Below are positions 7,456-15,884 of a stretch of DNA of 36,379 bases, piece by piece. The translations under genes and the position numbers were made by a program. The notes below the pieces were generated by a model, which worked only from the letters and a program-made list of their open reading frames with translations, was not told the DNA's origin and made no database searches. The DNA is taken from assembly GCA_021373255.1 (NCBI GenBank), contig JAJFTD010000072.1, positions 1 to 36,379 on the forward strand. Reading direction: 5' to 3'. The stretch's first letter is position 1. Every line of letters starts with the position of its first letter. Origin of the DNA: a bacterium (GTDB lineage: Bacteria > Armatimonadota > UBA5829).

Positions 7456-8847
7456 CTAGCTTTTCCCGCCGCGAAGCAGTTTTTCCAGTTCCGCAATTGT
7501 GCCCGCTAACGACTTATCTTTCTCCAACTTCTGCTCTATCTTCTTGCATGCATGGAGCACAGTGGAGTGATCTCTTCCTCCCAAAGCTTTCCCGATGGAG
7601 GGAAGAGAGCCATCGGTAAGCTCCCTGCACAGATACATCGCAATCTGCCTCGGCATAACAATGTCAGCACTGCGACACTTGCCTTTCAGGTCGCTCATAT
7701 CCACATTGAACCGCTTAGATACCTCCAGCAGCACCTTTTGAGCGTCTATCACAGGATCAGCTCCCTCGCCAAAGTGTTTGCTAAGTACTTCTTCGGCCAG
7801 GGTAGGCGTAACAGATGTCTTCATCAACGAAGCATAAGCATGAAGCTGGATCAATGCACTCTCAAGACGACGGACATTAGAGGTTATCAGTTTGGCGATG
7901 TAGAGTATCACGTCGTTTGAAAGCGACATGTTCTCGTACTCAGCCTTTGTCTGCAGAATCGCCATTCGTGTTTCGAGGTCAGGCGGAGCAACATCTGCAA
8001 TCATCCCGCATTCGAACCTCGACAGCAACCGGGTATCTAATTGCAAATCTTTTGGTGCGCGGTCGCTGGTAAGGACTATCTGCTTACCCATATCGTAGAT
8101 AGCGTTGTAAGTGTGGAAAAATTCTTCTTCCGTGCGTTCCTTGCCGATAAGAAACTGGATATCATCCACCAACCACAAGTCTATGCTGCGATACTTTCGC
8201 CTGAACTCCCCGGTCCGATGCTCCCGCAGTGCCGTTATGTAGTGGTAGGTGAATGCTTCTCCTGAAACATACGCCACTCGCATCCCCGGAAAACTGATGA
8301 TTGCCTGCTGGCCTATGGCGTGCATAAGGTGAGTCTTGCCAAGTCCTGGGCCGCCGTAGACAAACAGGGGGTTATAAGTTTTTCCTGGGCTTTCAGCAAT
8401 TGCCAGCGCACATGCATGCGCTAATCGATTGGTGGGACCAACAACGAAGTTCTCAAAGTTATATTGATTATTCAGCGGCAACGAAATGGGCTCGTCATCC
8501 GACTTCGGCTGGGGTTTAGGCTTTTTAGGCAAAGTTTCAGAAAGAAGAACAGGTTCCTCTCCCTCTACCAACTCAACCCGCACTCTTATTTTGCACCCCA
8601 TGTGCTCTTCCAGAATTTCCTGGATAAGCCCGACGTGCTTGTTTTCAATCCAGTGCTTGGCAAATCTGCTGGTTGTGGATATTCTTACCAGACCATCTTC
8701 AAAGGCAATTGGGCGTGCCGTTTTGATCCAGCTCTCAAATGAGGGTTTATTAACATGCTCAGAAAGCACCTCTAGAGCGCGTTCCCAAGCGTTCTGAAGC
8801 GCTAGATAAGCGTCATCCTCTCCTAATTGAAGCTGCTTATCAGACAA
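7456..8847 (-). CDS. dnaA: Chromosomal replication initiator protein DnaA
   Basis: The 463-residue protein has all four DnaA domains. Domain I is AWERALEVLSEHVNKPSFESWI (residues 20-41), followed by a proline-rich linker (about 105-125). The AAA+ core has Walker A GGPGLGKT (165-172) and Walker B LVDDIQFL. The C-terminal box-binding domain has the signature GGRDHSTVLHACKKI. It binds DnaA boxes and melts the origin, then loads the helicase. The start is TTG 8847, with GGGTG about 9 bases upstream and no better ATG. A strong promoter lies 60-90 bases upstream. The usual downstream neighbour dnaN is missing; recF follows after a DnaA-box-rich spacer. Confidence 0.97.
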   Translation of the reverse strand: MSDKQLQLGEDDAYLALQNAWERALEVLSEHVNKPSFESWIKTARPIAFEDGLVRISTTSRFAKHWIENKHVGLIQEILEEHMGCKIRVRVELVEGEEPVLLSETLPKKPKPQPKSDDEPISLPLNNQYNFENFVVGPTNRLAHACALAIAESPGKTYNPLFVYGGPGLGKTHLMHAIGQQAIISFPGMRVAYVSGEAFTYHYITALREHRTGEFRRKYRSIDLWLVDDIQFLIGKERTEEEFFHTYNAIYDMGKQIVLTSDRAPKDLQLDTRLLSRFECGMIADVAPPDLETRMAILQTKAEYENMSLSNDVILYIAKLITSNVRRLESALIQLHAYASLMKTSVTPTLAEEVLSKHFGEGADPVIDAQKVLLEVSKRFNVDMSDLKGKCRSADIVMPRQIAMYLCRELTDGSLPSIGKALGGRDHSTVLHACKKIEQKLEKDKSLAGTIAELEKLLRGGKS

Positions 8848-8907
8848 AACTATTCACCCGCCCAAATGCGTCATTAGAGGTAATAATCGAGGGTTGTAGC
8901 ACCGGAG

Positions 8908-8937
8908 ATTATAACACTCGTTAGCCATTACTATCAA
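8908..8937 (-). promoter_or_regulatory. Sigma-70-type promoter for dnaA
   Basis: On the minus strand TTGATA (8937-8932) and a perfect TATAAT (8913-8908) are separated by 18 bases, which places the start of transcription near 8901 and gives a leader of about 54 bases. The 15 bases AACGAGTGTTATAAT that include the -10 box recur exactly upstream of the ABC transporter gene (15899-15885). Confidence 0.75.
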
Positions 8938-9027
8938 CAGCTTGCCCGGTAATTTAGGTGACCAAAGATTACCCAGTTCTATTTGTGAGCTTAAACGTCA
9001 GCGATAGAAGAATAAAGGACAGCCACA

Positions 9028-9195
9028 TTGTTCGGTTTAGGTGTCGGAGGGGTAGGGAACAAGAAAACGCAAGGTTTTGGGGCAAATCAGGTCAACCTCT
9101 CCACGTAGGCGAGAAAGATAGACATACCGAAGGAATCGCCGATGAACCTTCTCGCACCGCAGTAGCGACGCTGTCAGGCTCATCGCGAAGGGACG
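9028..9195 (+). promoter_or_regulatory. Structured 5' leader, possible riboswitch (c-di-AMP/ydaO-like?)
   Basis: The 168 bases before the barrel gene hold several paired elements. GGAGGGGT (9046-9053) pairs with ACCTCTCC (9095-9102); inside it is a small hairpin, AAAAC (9064-9068) with GTTTT (9074-9078), followed by GGGGCAAATC. Then GCGAGAA (9109-9115) pairs with TTCTCGC (9149-9155), and CTGTCAGGCTCATCGCGAAG (9171-9190) closes the leader. The order GGAGG, GGAACA, GGGGCAAATC, GTCAG, CGCGAAG loosely follows the ydaO/yuaA c-di-AMP riboswitch consensus. The identity is inferred from memory of that motif and is not firm; an unrelated leader RNA is possible. No ORF occupies the stretch. Confidence 0.4.
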
Positions 9196-9211
9196 AAAAT
9201 ATCCTATTTTC
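9195..9211 (+). other. Small hairpin before the ribosome site of the barrel gene
   Basis: GAAAATA (9195-9201) and TATTTTC (9205-9211) form a perfect 7-bp stem with a 3-base loop, directly before the GGAGGAAG ribosome site at about 9215-9222. It has no T-run, so it is more likely an RNA stability or translation element than a terminator. Confidence 0.5.
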
Positions 9212-9227
9212 AGAGGAGGAAGTGTAG

Positions 9228-10205
9228 ATGCGTCGCAGATCAGCTATTTTGACCACTCTGTTTCTTCTTCTCATTACTGCCTGCCTGCCTGTTCTTGCTG
9301 AACAGGTCACCGGGGAGTTGACCAGTGTAAGCAACGATGTCATCACAGCTAATTTTCCTGTCCCTATCCGATCTAAAGCGATGATGACTATTATGGCTGG
9401 AAGTGGTGAGTCCGTAGCAGGACTTGCCATTGCACAGAAATGCACAGGTGATAAGCCGCCATATCAGGTCACAGGCGCGCTTTACTTTTCCACTGATGCT
9501 GTGGCTATCACAGCAGGCAAGAGAGTAATGGTCAGCTCAGCAAATGCGAGCCCAGCCCCGAGCGTGATAAAGATTGAGACTGCGAAGAGCGCCCAAGCGC
9601 AGCCATCGCGCATTGCCAAAACTGATCAGGATTTGAAGTTTTACTACTATGCCGCTGGGCAGACTGTGGGATATGGTGCGTTTGGGTTAGGTTATGAGCG
9701 CACTATCAAGATATCGAGAGGTGTGGGAATCGAAGCAGATGCAGCAATTACCACTCTTGGCAATGTAAGCACCCAGGATAGCAGCGAGATCGACACCCAG
9801 CAGGTTATCAAAAACCTCACCGGTAAAGTGAAAATGGACTTTGGCCGGGGGTTTGGCGTTTACACCGGTTATCGCTGGAACCAGGGGCGGGGTGATGACG
9901 AGAAATGGAGCCAGCTTATCAGCGATCTTGATGGTCAAGTATTCACTTCGCCATCGAGTTCTGACACGAAGACAGTACTGCTAAAGGGACTTGAATACGG
10001 TCTCACGCTCCGTCCAATGAGCAAGATGTCCCTTTCGGTCGGTTATATACCAGAATACTTTACAGATTACGGTTCTGTAGGCGTTCTCAGCCAGCCTGCA
10101 TATACTGCAGAATTGAGACTTGGCGGTGGGAGCGGCAGCGTAAGGCTGAGAGGTATTAGCACGGAAGATTACTGGCTTGCTGATCTTGGCATTACTATTC
10201 GATGA
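9228..10205 (+). CDS. Secreted, probable outer-membrane beta-barrel protein (unknown family)
   Basis: This 325-residue protein has a clear signal peptide (MRRRSAILTTLFLLLITACLPVLA, cleavage near AEQ, residue 25). Residues 26-105 look like a small beta domain (VTGELTSVSNDVITANFP). From about residue 125 to the end there are repeated amphipathic strands rich in Gly and aromatic residues, such as YGAFGLGYERTI, GFGVYTGYRWNQG and MSLSVGYIPEYF, ending in WLADLGITIR. That pattern is typical of 8-12-strand outer-membrane barrels, so I infer a diderm envelope. No named family was recognised. The start ATG has a strong GGAGGAAG site, and the gene follows a structured leader that may regulate it. No enzymatic motif is visible. 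Confidence 0.7.
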   Translation: MRRRSAILTTLFLLLITACLPVLAEQVTGELTSVSNDVITANFPVPIRSKAMMTIMAGSGESVAGLAIAQKCTGDKPPYQVTGALYFSTDAVAITAGKRVMVSSANASPAPSVIKIETAKSAQAQPSRIAKTDQDLKFYYYAAGQTVGYGAFGLGYERTIKISRGVGIEADAAITTLGNVSTQDSSEIDTQQVIKNLTGKVKMDFGRGFGVYTGYRWNQGRGDDEKWSQLISDLDGQVFTSPSSSDTKTVLLKGLEYGLTLRPMSKMSLSVGYIPEYFTDYGSVGVLSQPAYTAELRLGGGSGSVRLRGISTEDYWLADLGITIR

Positions 10206-10220
10206 TCCGGTAGCCAGACT

Positions 10221-10270
10221 CATGGTCCGATACAATGCGAACCATGGGTAGAATTCATATGAGTGAATTC
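10221..10270 (+). other. Two inverted repeats before the DUF2267-BON gene
   Basis: CATGGT (10221-10226) pairs with ACCATG (10241-10246), and GAATTCA (10251-10257) pairs with TGAATTC (10264-10270). The second stem ends 1-2 bases before the GGAGG ribosome site. Neither has a T-run. They could be an operator or a translation-control structure, or they may only separate the two genes. Confidence 0.4.
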
Positions 10271-10284
10271 TGGAGGTAGCCAAC

Positions 10285-11397
10285 ATGCAAGCTGAAGAAT
10301 TCCTGAGGAAAGTACAAGACAGAGCAGGTTTGCCCGAAGACCCGAACCACGGACCAGCGCGGCGTGCCACGGAGGCAGTGTTCGAGACCCTTCGGGCCAG
10401 GATATCGCATCAGGGCGGTGATAATGTCGCCGCGCAGCTCCCTAAAGAGCTGAAAGATATGTGGGAAAGCGGGCTGCTGGAACATATCCAGCGTGCCATA
10501 AGTGGATTTGAGAGGATGGACCTGGGTGTGTTTGTGGCCCGGGTTTCTGAAAAGACTAATATAGACGACATGCAGAAGGTTGAGAATGTTACTCGGGCTG
10601 TGTTTGCTACTTTGCAGGAGCAAATTACACCCGGTGCTCGGGAAGCCGTGTCTCATCAACTTCCCCCGGATCTCCGAGAGTTCTGGGAGACAGCCCTGAG
10701 TACACAAGTAGGGCCACCTTATGAGATGGAGGCTCCCGTACAAGAAAGTTACATTTCCAGACAACATGCTGAAGAAGCAGCTGAACCAATGGCCGAAGAG
10801 GAAGTTGGAGCCAGGCCATGGGGACCAGAGACTGACCTGCCATCGGGTGCGGATGTTGAGATGGTAACCTCGGGTGCTGAGGCTCAAGTCCGTGATATAG
10901 GTGAAGGAACAGATGTTCGTGAACCTGGAGAAGAACCTCTTACGGAAGAAGCAGGTTTTGAGGCTGAAGGGGTGAGAACAGATATTCCCGAGGAAGCTAT
11001 GGGTATCCGTGGCGAAGAGCCCGAAGCCTACGAACTCGAAGAGGGCGCTCCCGAAGGTGAAGCTGTGATGAGCCATGTACCCGGTGAAGAAGAGGTTCAC
11101 CCGCCGTCGGAGGAAAGAGTCACGATGACCATGCCACCGGATGAGCTGGAAGGAAGAACCGGACCAGCCAGCGAGCACCAATATCGTCTGGACCCCGAGC
11201 TCACAAGAGAAATCGAAGAGATGCTGGAATCCAGCGATGAAGTCGACGCATCTAACATAGACGTCTTCGTACAAGCAGGCAATGTCACACTGCGGGGCCA
11301 CGTTAAAACAGCTCACGAGCGTGATACTGCAATTCACGTAGCATCAAAGGCACTCGGTATCGGAGAGATAAGAAGTGAACTTGATGTTCATGAATAA
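10285..11397 (+). CDS. DUF2267-like / BON domain fusion protein
   Basis: The 370-residue protein has three parts. Residues 1-150 contain two copies of a DUF2267-like helical unit: AEEFLRKVQDRAGL...ATEAVFETLRARI...VAAQLPKELKDMW, then a second with TRAVFATLQEQI...VSHQLPPDLREFW. Residues 150-295 are a very acidic Glu/Pro/Gly-rich linker with no predicted fold. The last 75 residues are a BON domain (LTREIEEMLESSDEVDASNIDVFVQAGNV, then LRGHVKTAHERDTA), a module that binds membranes or lipids and occurs in osmotic-stress proteins such as OsmY. There is no signal peptide. A stress or envelope-linked role is inference only. The start ATG has a GGAGG site 7-8 bases upstream; a terminator follows. Confidence 0.75.
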   Translation: MQAEEFLRKVQDRAGLPEDPNHGPARRATEAVFETLRARISHQGGDNVAAQLPKELKDMWESGLLEHIQRAISGFERMDLGVFVARVSEKTNIDDMQKVENVTRAVFATLQEQITPGAREAVSHQLPPDLREFWETALSTQVGPPYEMEAPVQESYISRQHAEEAAEPMAEEEVGARPWGPETDLPSGADVEMVTSGAEAQVRDIGEGTDVREPGEEPLTEEAGFEAEGVRTDIPEEAMGIRGEEPEAYELEEGAPEGEAVMSHVPGEEEVHPPSEERVTMTMPPDELEGRTGPASEHQYRLDPELTREIEEMLESSDEVDASNIDVFVQAGNVTLRGHVKTAHERDTAIHVASKALGIGEIRSELDVHE

Positions 11398-11427
11398 GAC
11401 TATATAGCCACCACCGACTGATCATCT

Positions 11428-11465
11428 AAACCCACTCGGGAGATATATCTCGGGTGGGTTTGTTA
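11428..11465 (+). terminator. Intrinsic terminator after the DUF2267-BON gene
   Basis: AACCCA (11429-11434) pairs with TGGGTT (11455-11460), enclosing the self-complementary GAGATATATCTC. A T-rich stretch (TTTGTTAT) follows. Confidence 0.7.
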
Positions 11466-11521
11466 TAACAGCCCACACTTCTCAAACTATTAACTTCTAC
11501 TCCATGAACTCTTACCCGCCG

Positions 11522-11550
11522 TTGACGTCGGCTTGTTGCTGAACTATAAT
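11522..11550 (+). promoter_or_regulatory. Sigma-70-type promoter for the CBM9-like gene
   Basis: TTGACG (11522-11527) and a perfect TATAAT (11545-11550) are separated by exactly 17 bases. Transcription would start near 11557, giving a leader of about 58 bases to the TTG start at 11615. Confidence 0.8.
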
Positions 11551-11614
11551 CATGCCAGACTCTACAGCAATATGGGTCAGTCGAAGCAAGTAAGCAGCAT
11601 TCGGGAGGAAAGAT

Positions 11615-12976
11615 TTGCGAACCAGAATTTGTGGACTCGTCACTATGTTGTTCATGACGTCGGCCATGCTTATTCCGGCGTGTTGTATGTATGGGCAAGA
11701 CACCGCTCCGGCTGAAGTTGCGCCTGCAGCAACACCAGTGGCTCCAGCACCGGTGTTCCAGGCTCCCGCAGTTACTCCAGACACAGAGATATTCAAGCGT
11801 ACACCAATTATCGATGGTGTAGTAGAAGATGGCGAGTGGGATGTATACTACTCGTTTAATACCGGCGACTGGCAGATTACAACTTATGCTGACTGGGACA
11901 AGGGAAATCTTTATGTGGCGGCGAAGTCAAACCGTCCCATTGATTTACTGACAATTCTGGATGCTGATAACGACGGCTGGTTCCACGGCGATGACAACTA
12001 TGACTTCCGTGCCATTCGCACATCGGGTGATTCGCTTTCTCTGGCTGTAGCCAGATATGAATCACGTAACACAAAATCTCCGGTTGCATCTCCTGTGTCA
12101 CCTCAGGAAGCCTCGCTGGTAGAGATCAAGAGCACGAGGTCGGAAGGTGCGTATATGATAGAAATGCGCATCCCCGGAGCACTGGTAAAAGATATGAAAC
12201 TCAACTCGGGAAGAAAGATCGGCTTCCAGATTGCAGTAAAAGCTATGGAGGGTGAATCCGGCTGGGTACCTAACGCCGAGTTAGGAGATACAAAGGAATG
12301 CAGGCTTACAAACATAAAAGTGGCTGCGCTCAAGCCATTAGAATTGGGTTTCGATCTTAGAACGAGCACAATAGCACGCGGGGACGAACTTGTAGGGAAA
12401 TTCCATATAACTAATGCAGGTAACGAGACTATAGATGTGCAGAGTTTTGTTGTTGCAGGCGAAGGAAAAGCCGGCGAGTATATGGGCAGCGAAAAAGTAA
12501 GAGTAGACAAAATCGACCCGAAAAAGCACATGTCACACGAAGTGAGATCAGTAATTCTTTCCAGCATGAGGACTGGAAGTTGGGCTATGGGGGCGGAGGT
12601 AAGGTCTGCAAGTGGCAGAATAGGTAGCGCCCTGGTAAGTTTTGATGTGGTCGAGCCATTTGAAGTAGAACTCAAGCTCCCGGAATGGCAAGTACGCACA
12701 GACGTGAAGGATGTTACCTTTGGAGTTGTGGTGATAAATAATCGCCGCGACAGCGTAAGAGGTAAAGCAAAGATAACCCTTCCTACAGGATGGGAACTGT
12801 GGAGAGGACACGACACGTTTGAGTTCATTGCTTCAGGAATGGGAAATATTGGCACCTGTTCGTTCAAGGCGAAGCCGCCCCTAGGCGCACTAGGGGATGT
12901 GCCGGTGAAGATAGACGTCACAGTTGATGGGATAACAAAGACGGTAGAAGGTAAGATCGTGCTAGTAAATCCATGA
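11615..12976 (+). CDS. Secreted protein with N-terminal CBM9-like domain and Ig-like repeats
   Basis: This 453-residue secreted protein starts at TTG 11615, supported by GGGAGG 6 bases upstream. The signal peptide is MRTRICGLVTMLFMTSAMLI and ends near PACC, which could be a poor lipobox. A Pro/Ala linker (about 30-50) leads to a CBM9/DOMON-like beta domain that begins TPIIDGVVEDGEWD and contains DADNDGWFHGDDNYDF, a run of acidic residues typical of calcium sites in that fold. Residues after about 235 look like two Ig-like or NPCBM-associated beta domains. The protein probably sits on the cell surface or in the periplasm and binds a polysaccharide. No catalytic domain is present. It has its own promoter and terminator. 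Confidence 0.72.
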   Translation: MRTRICGLVTMLFMTSAMLIPACCMYGQDTAPAEVAPAATPVAPAPVFQAPAVTPDTEIFKRTPIIDGVVEDGEWDVYYSFNTGDWQITTYADWDKGNLYVAAKSNRPIDLLTILDADNDGWFHGDDNYDFRAIRTSGDSLSLAVARYESRNTKSPVASPVSPQEASLVEIKSTRSEGAYMIEMRIPGALVKDMKLNSGRKIGFQIAVKAMEGESGWVPNAELGDTKECRLTNIKVAALKPLELGFDLRTSTIARGDELVGKFHITNAGNETIDVQSFVVAGEGKAGEYMGSEKVRVDKIDPKKHMSHEVRSVILSSMRTGSWAMGAEVRSASGRIGSALVSFDVVEPFEVELKLPEWQVRTDVKDVTFGVVVINNRRDSVRGKAKITLPTGWELWRGHDTFEFIASGMGNIGTCSFKAKPPLGALGDVPVKIDVTVDGITKTVEGKIVLVNP

Positions 12977-12991
12977 AGATAAAAATAATAA

Positions 12992-13025
12992 GGGGAATTG
13001 CAGAGTAAAATATGCAATTCCCTTT
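12992..13025. terminator. Bidirectional terminator between convergent genes
   Basis: GGGAATTGCA (12993-13002) and TGCAATTCCC (13013-13022) form a perfect 10-bp stem with a 10-base loop. It is followed by T residues on the plus strand and by an A/T-rich tract on the minus strand. It serves the CBM9-like gene and the DUF1854 gene. Confidence 0.85.
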
Positions 13026-13031
13026 ATGTTA

Positions 13032-13562
13032 CTATATCAGCTTATCCCACCAGATTTGGCTGCGGGAGTCAAGATTCTCAAGTTGGGGCACCTCAAAGCG
13101 GTTGCCATCCACATCAAGAACAAGATAACGCCCAGGTTCGATCTCATGGATGCTGTCCCGAATACCACGCATTATAAACTGCCGGCGGCCACGATCAGTA
13201 TCCACATCCCAATAGACAGTACCGAACTCTCTCTTTGCCTCGTGAATCCTACCGATCTTGGGGATGAAATACCTCTTATTAATCTGCTCCTGAACAAGCT
13301 GACGGGCTTGAGGATCTAGATCACGCAAGCTCCTGAGCAAACCAATGTCACGGCCGCTGATTGCATCTACTAAGCCGATGAAATCATTGAGTTCAGTAAG
13401 TGGGAACGCTCTCACAGCGTGGATCTTCAAATAGGACCGGTCCCCTTCAACTGTGACCCTCAATGCATCGCCCCGCTTGGCGAATTGCAACTTCTGTGGG
13501 TTCAGATATTCAGGCTGGTCCTCGGAATTCTGGTCTTTATAATCAAAAGTCCAATCAATCAT
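13032..13562 (-). CDS. DUF1854 protein, partner of the adjacent ABC transporter
   Basis: The 176-residue protein has the DUF1854 layout: a beta-rich N-terminal half (LRVTVEGDRSYLKIHAVRAFPLTELNDFIGLVD) and a C-terminal half with RYFIPKIGRIHEAKREFGTV, WDVDTDRGRRQFIMRG and the final GRYLVLDVDGNRFEVP. The start at ATG 13562 is preferred because it lies one base past the transporter stop; the longer frame would run back into the transporter gene. DUF1854 genes are known beside a large ABC exporter, including in cyanophycin clusters of proteobacteria. Their molecular role is unknown. No signal peptide or membrane segment is seen, so it is probably a cytoplasmic partner of the exporter. A terminator follows. 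Confidence 0.8.
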   Translation of the reverse strand: MIDWTFDYKDQNSEDQPEYLNPQKLQFAKRGDALRVTVEGDRSYLKIHAVRAFPLTELNDFIGLVDAISGRDIGLLRSLRDLDPQARQLVQEQINKRYFIPKIGRIHEAKREFGTVYWDVDTDRGRRQFIMRGIRDSIHEIEPGRYLVLDVDGNRFEVPQLENLDSRSQIWWDKLI

Positions 13563-13563
13563 A

Positions 13564-15834
13564 TTAACCTTCCACCGCCTTAATATTGGAGAGTTCCTTC
13601 TGAATTTCAACGAGGCGCCAATATACTCCATGGCGATCCATTAGTTCATCATGGGTGCCAATTTCAGCAATTTGACCGTCCTGAAGGACTATCAACCGGT
13701 CTGCCTGGCGGAGAGTCGAGAGCCTATGCGCGATAGCAATAGTAGTCCTGTTTTTAACGAGCCTTGCAAGGGCTTGCTGAATCTGACTCTCGGCTTGAGT
13801 ATCGACAGAAGAAGTTGCTTCATCGAGAATAAGAATCTTCGGGTCACAAAGAATAGCGCGAGCTATAGATATCCTCTGCCTCTCACCACCGGAGAGCCGC
13901 CCACCGCGTTCACCAACCTGAGAATCATAACCATCGGGGAGTTTTAATATAAACTCATGCGCATTTGCTGCCCGCGCTGCCCGTATGATCTGTTCGCGGG
14001 TCGCATCACGTTTGGCATAGGAGATGTTCTCGGAAATTGTGCCATTGAACAGGAAGGGTTCCTGGAGGACAACTCCGATCTGACTACGGAGGTCGCGCAT
14101 TGCTATCTTACGAACATCCACACCATCGACGAGTATCTGTCCCTCGGTAACATCATAAAACCGGCATATCATATTGATCAGCGTGGTTTTACCCGCGCCG
14201 CTGTGACCAACAAGTCCAATCATCTCACCCGGCTGGATGTGGATGCTGACGTCTTTAAGAACAGGATTTATAGGCTCATAGCCAAAGCAGACGTTGCGGA
14301 ACTCGATCTCGCCTTTGATATCTGAGAGATGAACAGGATTGGAATCATCGCCCACTTCGATTTCAGTATCGAGAACTTCAAAAATCCTCTCAGTAGCGGT
14401 AAGGCTGTTGGAGAGGAAGTCGGTGCTGCGGCACAGTGTCTGGAGCTGGGCATAAAACCCAGTGATGTAAGCAAGGAAAGCGACAAGTGTGCCTGGGCTG
14501 ATATTAGCATGGATGACAGCAATACCGCCGACTAGCCAGATCAAGCCCGTGCTGAACTGCGTAAGAAGAGAAATCGTAGGCCAGAATGTATTAGAAGCAG
14601 TAACAACACGTACCTCTGCATCGTAAACAGCATTTGTACGAAGATTAAAGCGAGATATCTCGTGCTCTTCCTGGGCAAATGCGCGGATTACACGAATGCC
14701 GGACAGAGCGTCGTGGAGCACAGCACCAATGCGCGACCATGTATGCCAATATCTCTGATGCTTACGAATTAATCGCTTGAAAAACAGAATAGAAAGAAAG
14801 GCAACGATCGGACTTGGTGCAACAACCCAGAGCGCCAGTTTCCAAGACATTGCGAACATCATAGCGCAAGAGCCGAGGATACAGAGTGTACTAACTACAT
14901 AGAACTGCAGGGTCTGGTTCATGAAGTTATTAAGTGCCCCTGTGTCCTGAGTGATGCGAGACATAATAGAGCCAATCTGGCGCTTATCGAAATAATTAAG
15001 ACTCAGACGCTGAAGAGTCTGGTAAAGCTGGACGCGAATATCGAGGGTGAGACGGCTGCCAAGCCATGCGGAAAGTCTACCCTGATATATAGCGACAGCC
15101 CAGGAAATGATCCAGACAGCGAGATATATAAGGACAATAGTGATAAGAACATTAGTCGCCGCAACTGTGGCACCCGCACCCTTGACGATTGAAAGGCGCC
15201 AGGAAACGTTGTAAGCTCCTTCGGGATGGAAGAAGTTGTCCATGAATGGCTTGTTAAGATACGGGAGAACCAGGCTGATGGCTGTAGACACAAGCATCAA
15301 ACCGGCAACCAGGAACATCTTTCCCCAATAGGGTCGAGTTAACCCGAGGAGTCGCTTGAGGACTTTAACCTTATTAAGACATGCGGGGCAGACTTTTGTA
15401 CCATCGGGGAGAAAGCGGCCGCATGTCTCGCAGCGGCGTGATTCCTCAGAATCGCCTTCTGGAAGCTCTTCGTTCTTGGAAATCGACTCAAGACGGCGAG
15501 CGACCTTGGTGAAACGTGGGGCTAGGCTTTGACTGTAATGGAGCAGGTCTATAACCTTACCCTCAGATTGAACCTCAAGGACGCCACTGCCCACAAGGAA
15601 CTCGGCAGTTACGCCGGAGATGTCTTTGAGCGGCACTGAGTGCAGCATCTGGGCACGCTCGCCGTCAGGGAGAAATACGTAGGCATGATCGCTGGTGACA
15701 ACCAACCATCTTTCGCCATACTGTCCCCCTCCATCTATGTCCGTGGACACAGCAAGCTGGGTAGCTTCATCTTGCCCTGCAACATTGAAGAGCTCGGAAC
15801 GGATACTGTCCGGTAGCGGTTCCACTAGAGCCAT
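13564..15834 (-). CDS. ABC exporter with N-terminal PH-like domain and zinc ribbon
   Basis: This 756-residue protein is a half-size ABC exporter with an unusual N-terminal extension. Residues 1-115 are a beta-rich domain (RWLVVTSDHAYVFLPDGE, VPLKDISGVTAEFLVGSGVLEV) resembling a PH-like fold. A zinc ribbon follows, with Cys at 135, 138, 149 and 152. Six membrane helices occupy about 170-460. The ATPase domain has Walker A GLVGHSGAGKTTL, the signature LSGGERQRISIARAIL, Walker B ILILDEATSSVD and the H-loop AHRLSTL. The layout matches the ABC transporter found with DUF1854 in cyanophycin loci. Substrate unknown. It is co-transcribed with the DUF1854 gene. The start ATG has GAGGAA about 7 bases upstream. 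Confidence 0.88.
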   Translation of the reverse strand: MALVEPLPDSIRSELFNVAGQDEATQLAVSTDIDGGGQYGERWLVVTSDHAYVFLPDGERAQMLHSVPLKDISGVTAEFLVGSGVLEVQSEGKVIDLLHYSQSLAPRFTKVARRLESISKNEELPEGDSEESRRCETCGRFLPDGTKVCPACLNKVKVLKRLLGLTRPYWGKMFLVAGLMLVSTAISLVLPYLNKPFMDNFFHPEGAYNVSWRLSIVKGAGATVAATNVLITIVLIYLAVWIISWAVAIYQGRLSAWLGSRLTLDIRVQLYQTLQRLSLNYFDKRQIGSIMSRITQDTGALNNFMNQTLQFYVVSTLCILGSCAMMFAMSWKLALWVVAPSPIVAFLSILFFKRLIRKHQRYWHTWSRIGAVLHDALSGIRVIRAFAQEEHEISRFNLRTNAVYDAEVRVVTASNTFWPTISLLTQFSTGLIWLVGGIAVIHANISPGTLVAFLAYITGFYAQLQTLCRSTDFLSNSLTATERIFEVLDTEIEVGDDSNPVHLSDIKGEIEFRNVCFGYEPINPVLKDVSIHIQPGEMIGLVGHSGAGKTTLINMICRFYDVTEGQILVDGVDVRKIAMRDLRSQIGVVLQEPFLFNGTISENISYAKRDATREQIIRAARAANAHEFILKLPDGYDSQVGERGGRLSGGERQRISIARAILCDPKILILDEATSSVDTQAESQIQQALARLVKNRTTIAIAHRLSTLRQADRLIVLQDGQIAEIGTHDELMDRHGVYWRLVEIQKELSNIKAVEG

Positions 15835-15884
15835 TATTAAATTCCTCTTACTCCGTCTGGCCGCTTTTGGGCCTCAACTTGTGC

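Noticed and set aside
9046-9195. A second GEMM (c-di-GMP) riboswitch in the barrel-gene leader
   Set aside because: It lacks the GACGCAAAGCC and GGGUUGCCG blocks that define the class, although it is structured.
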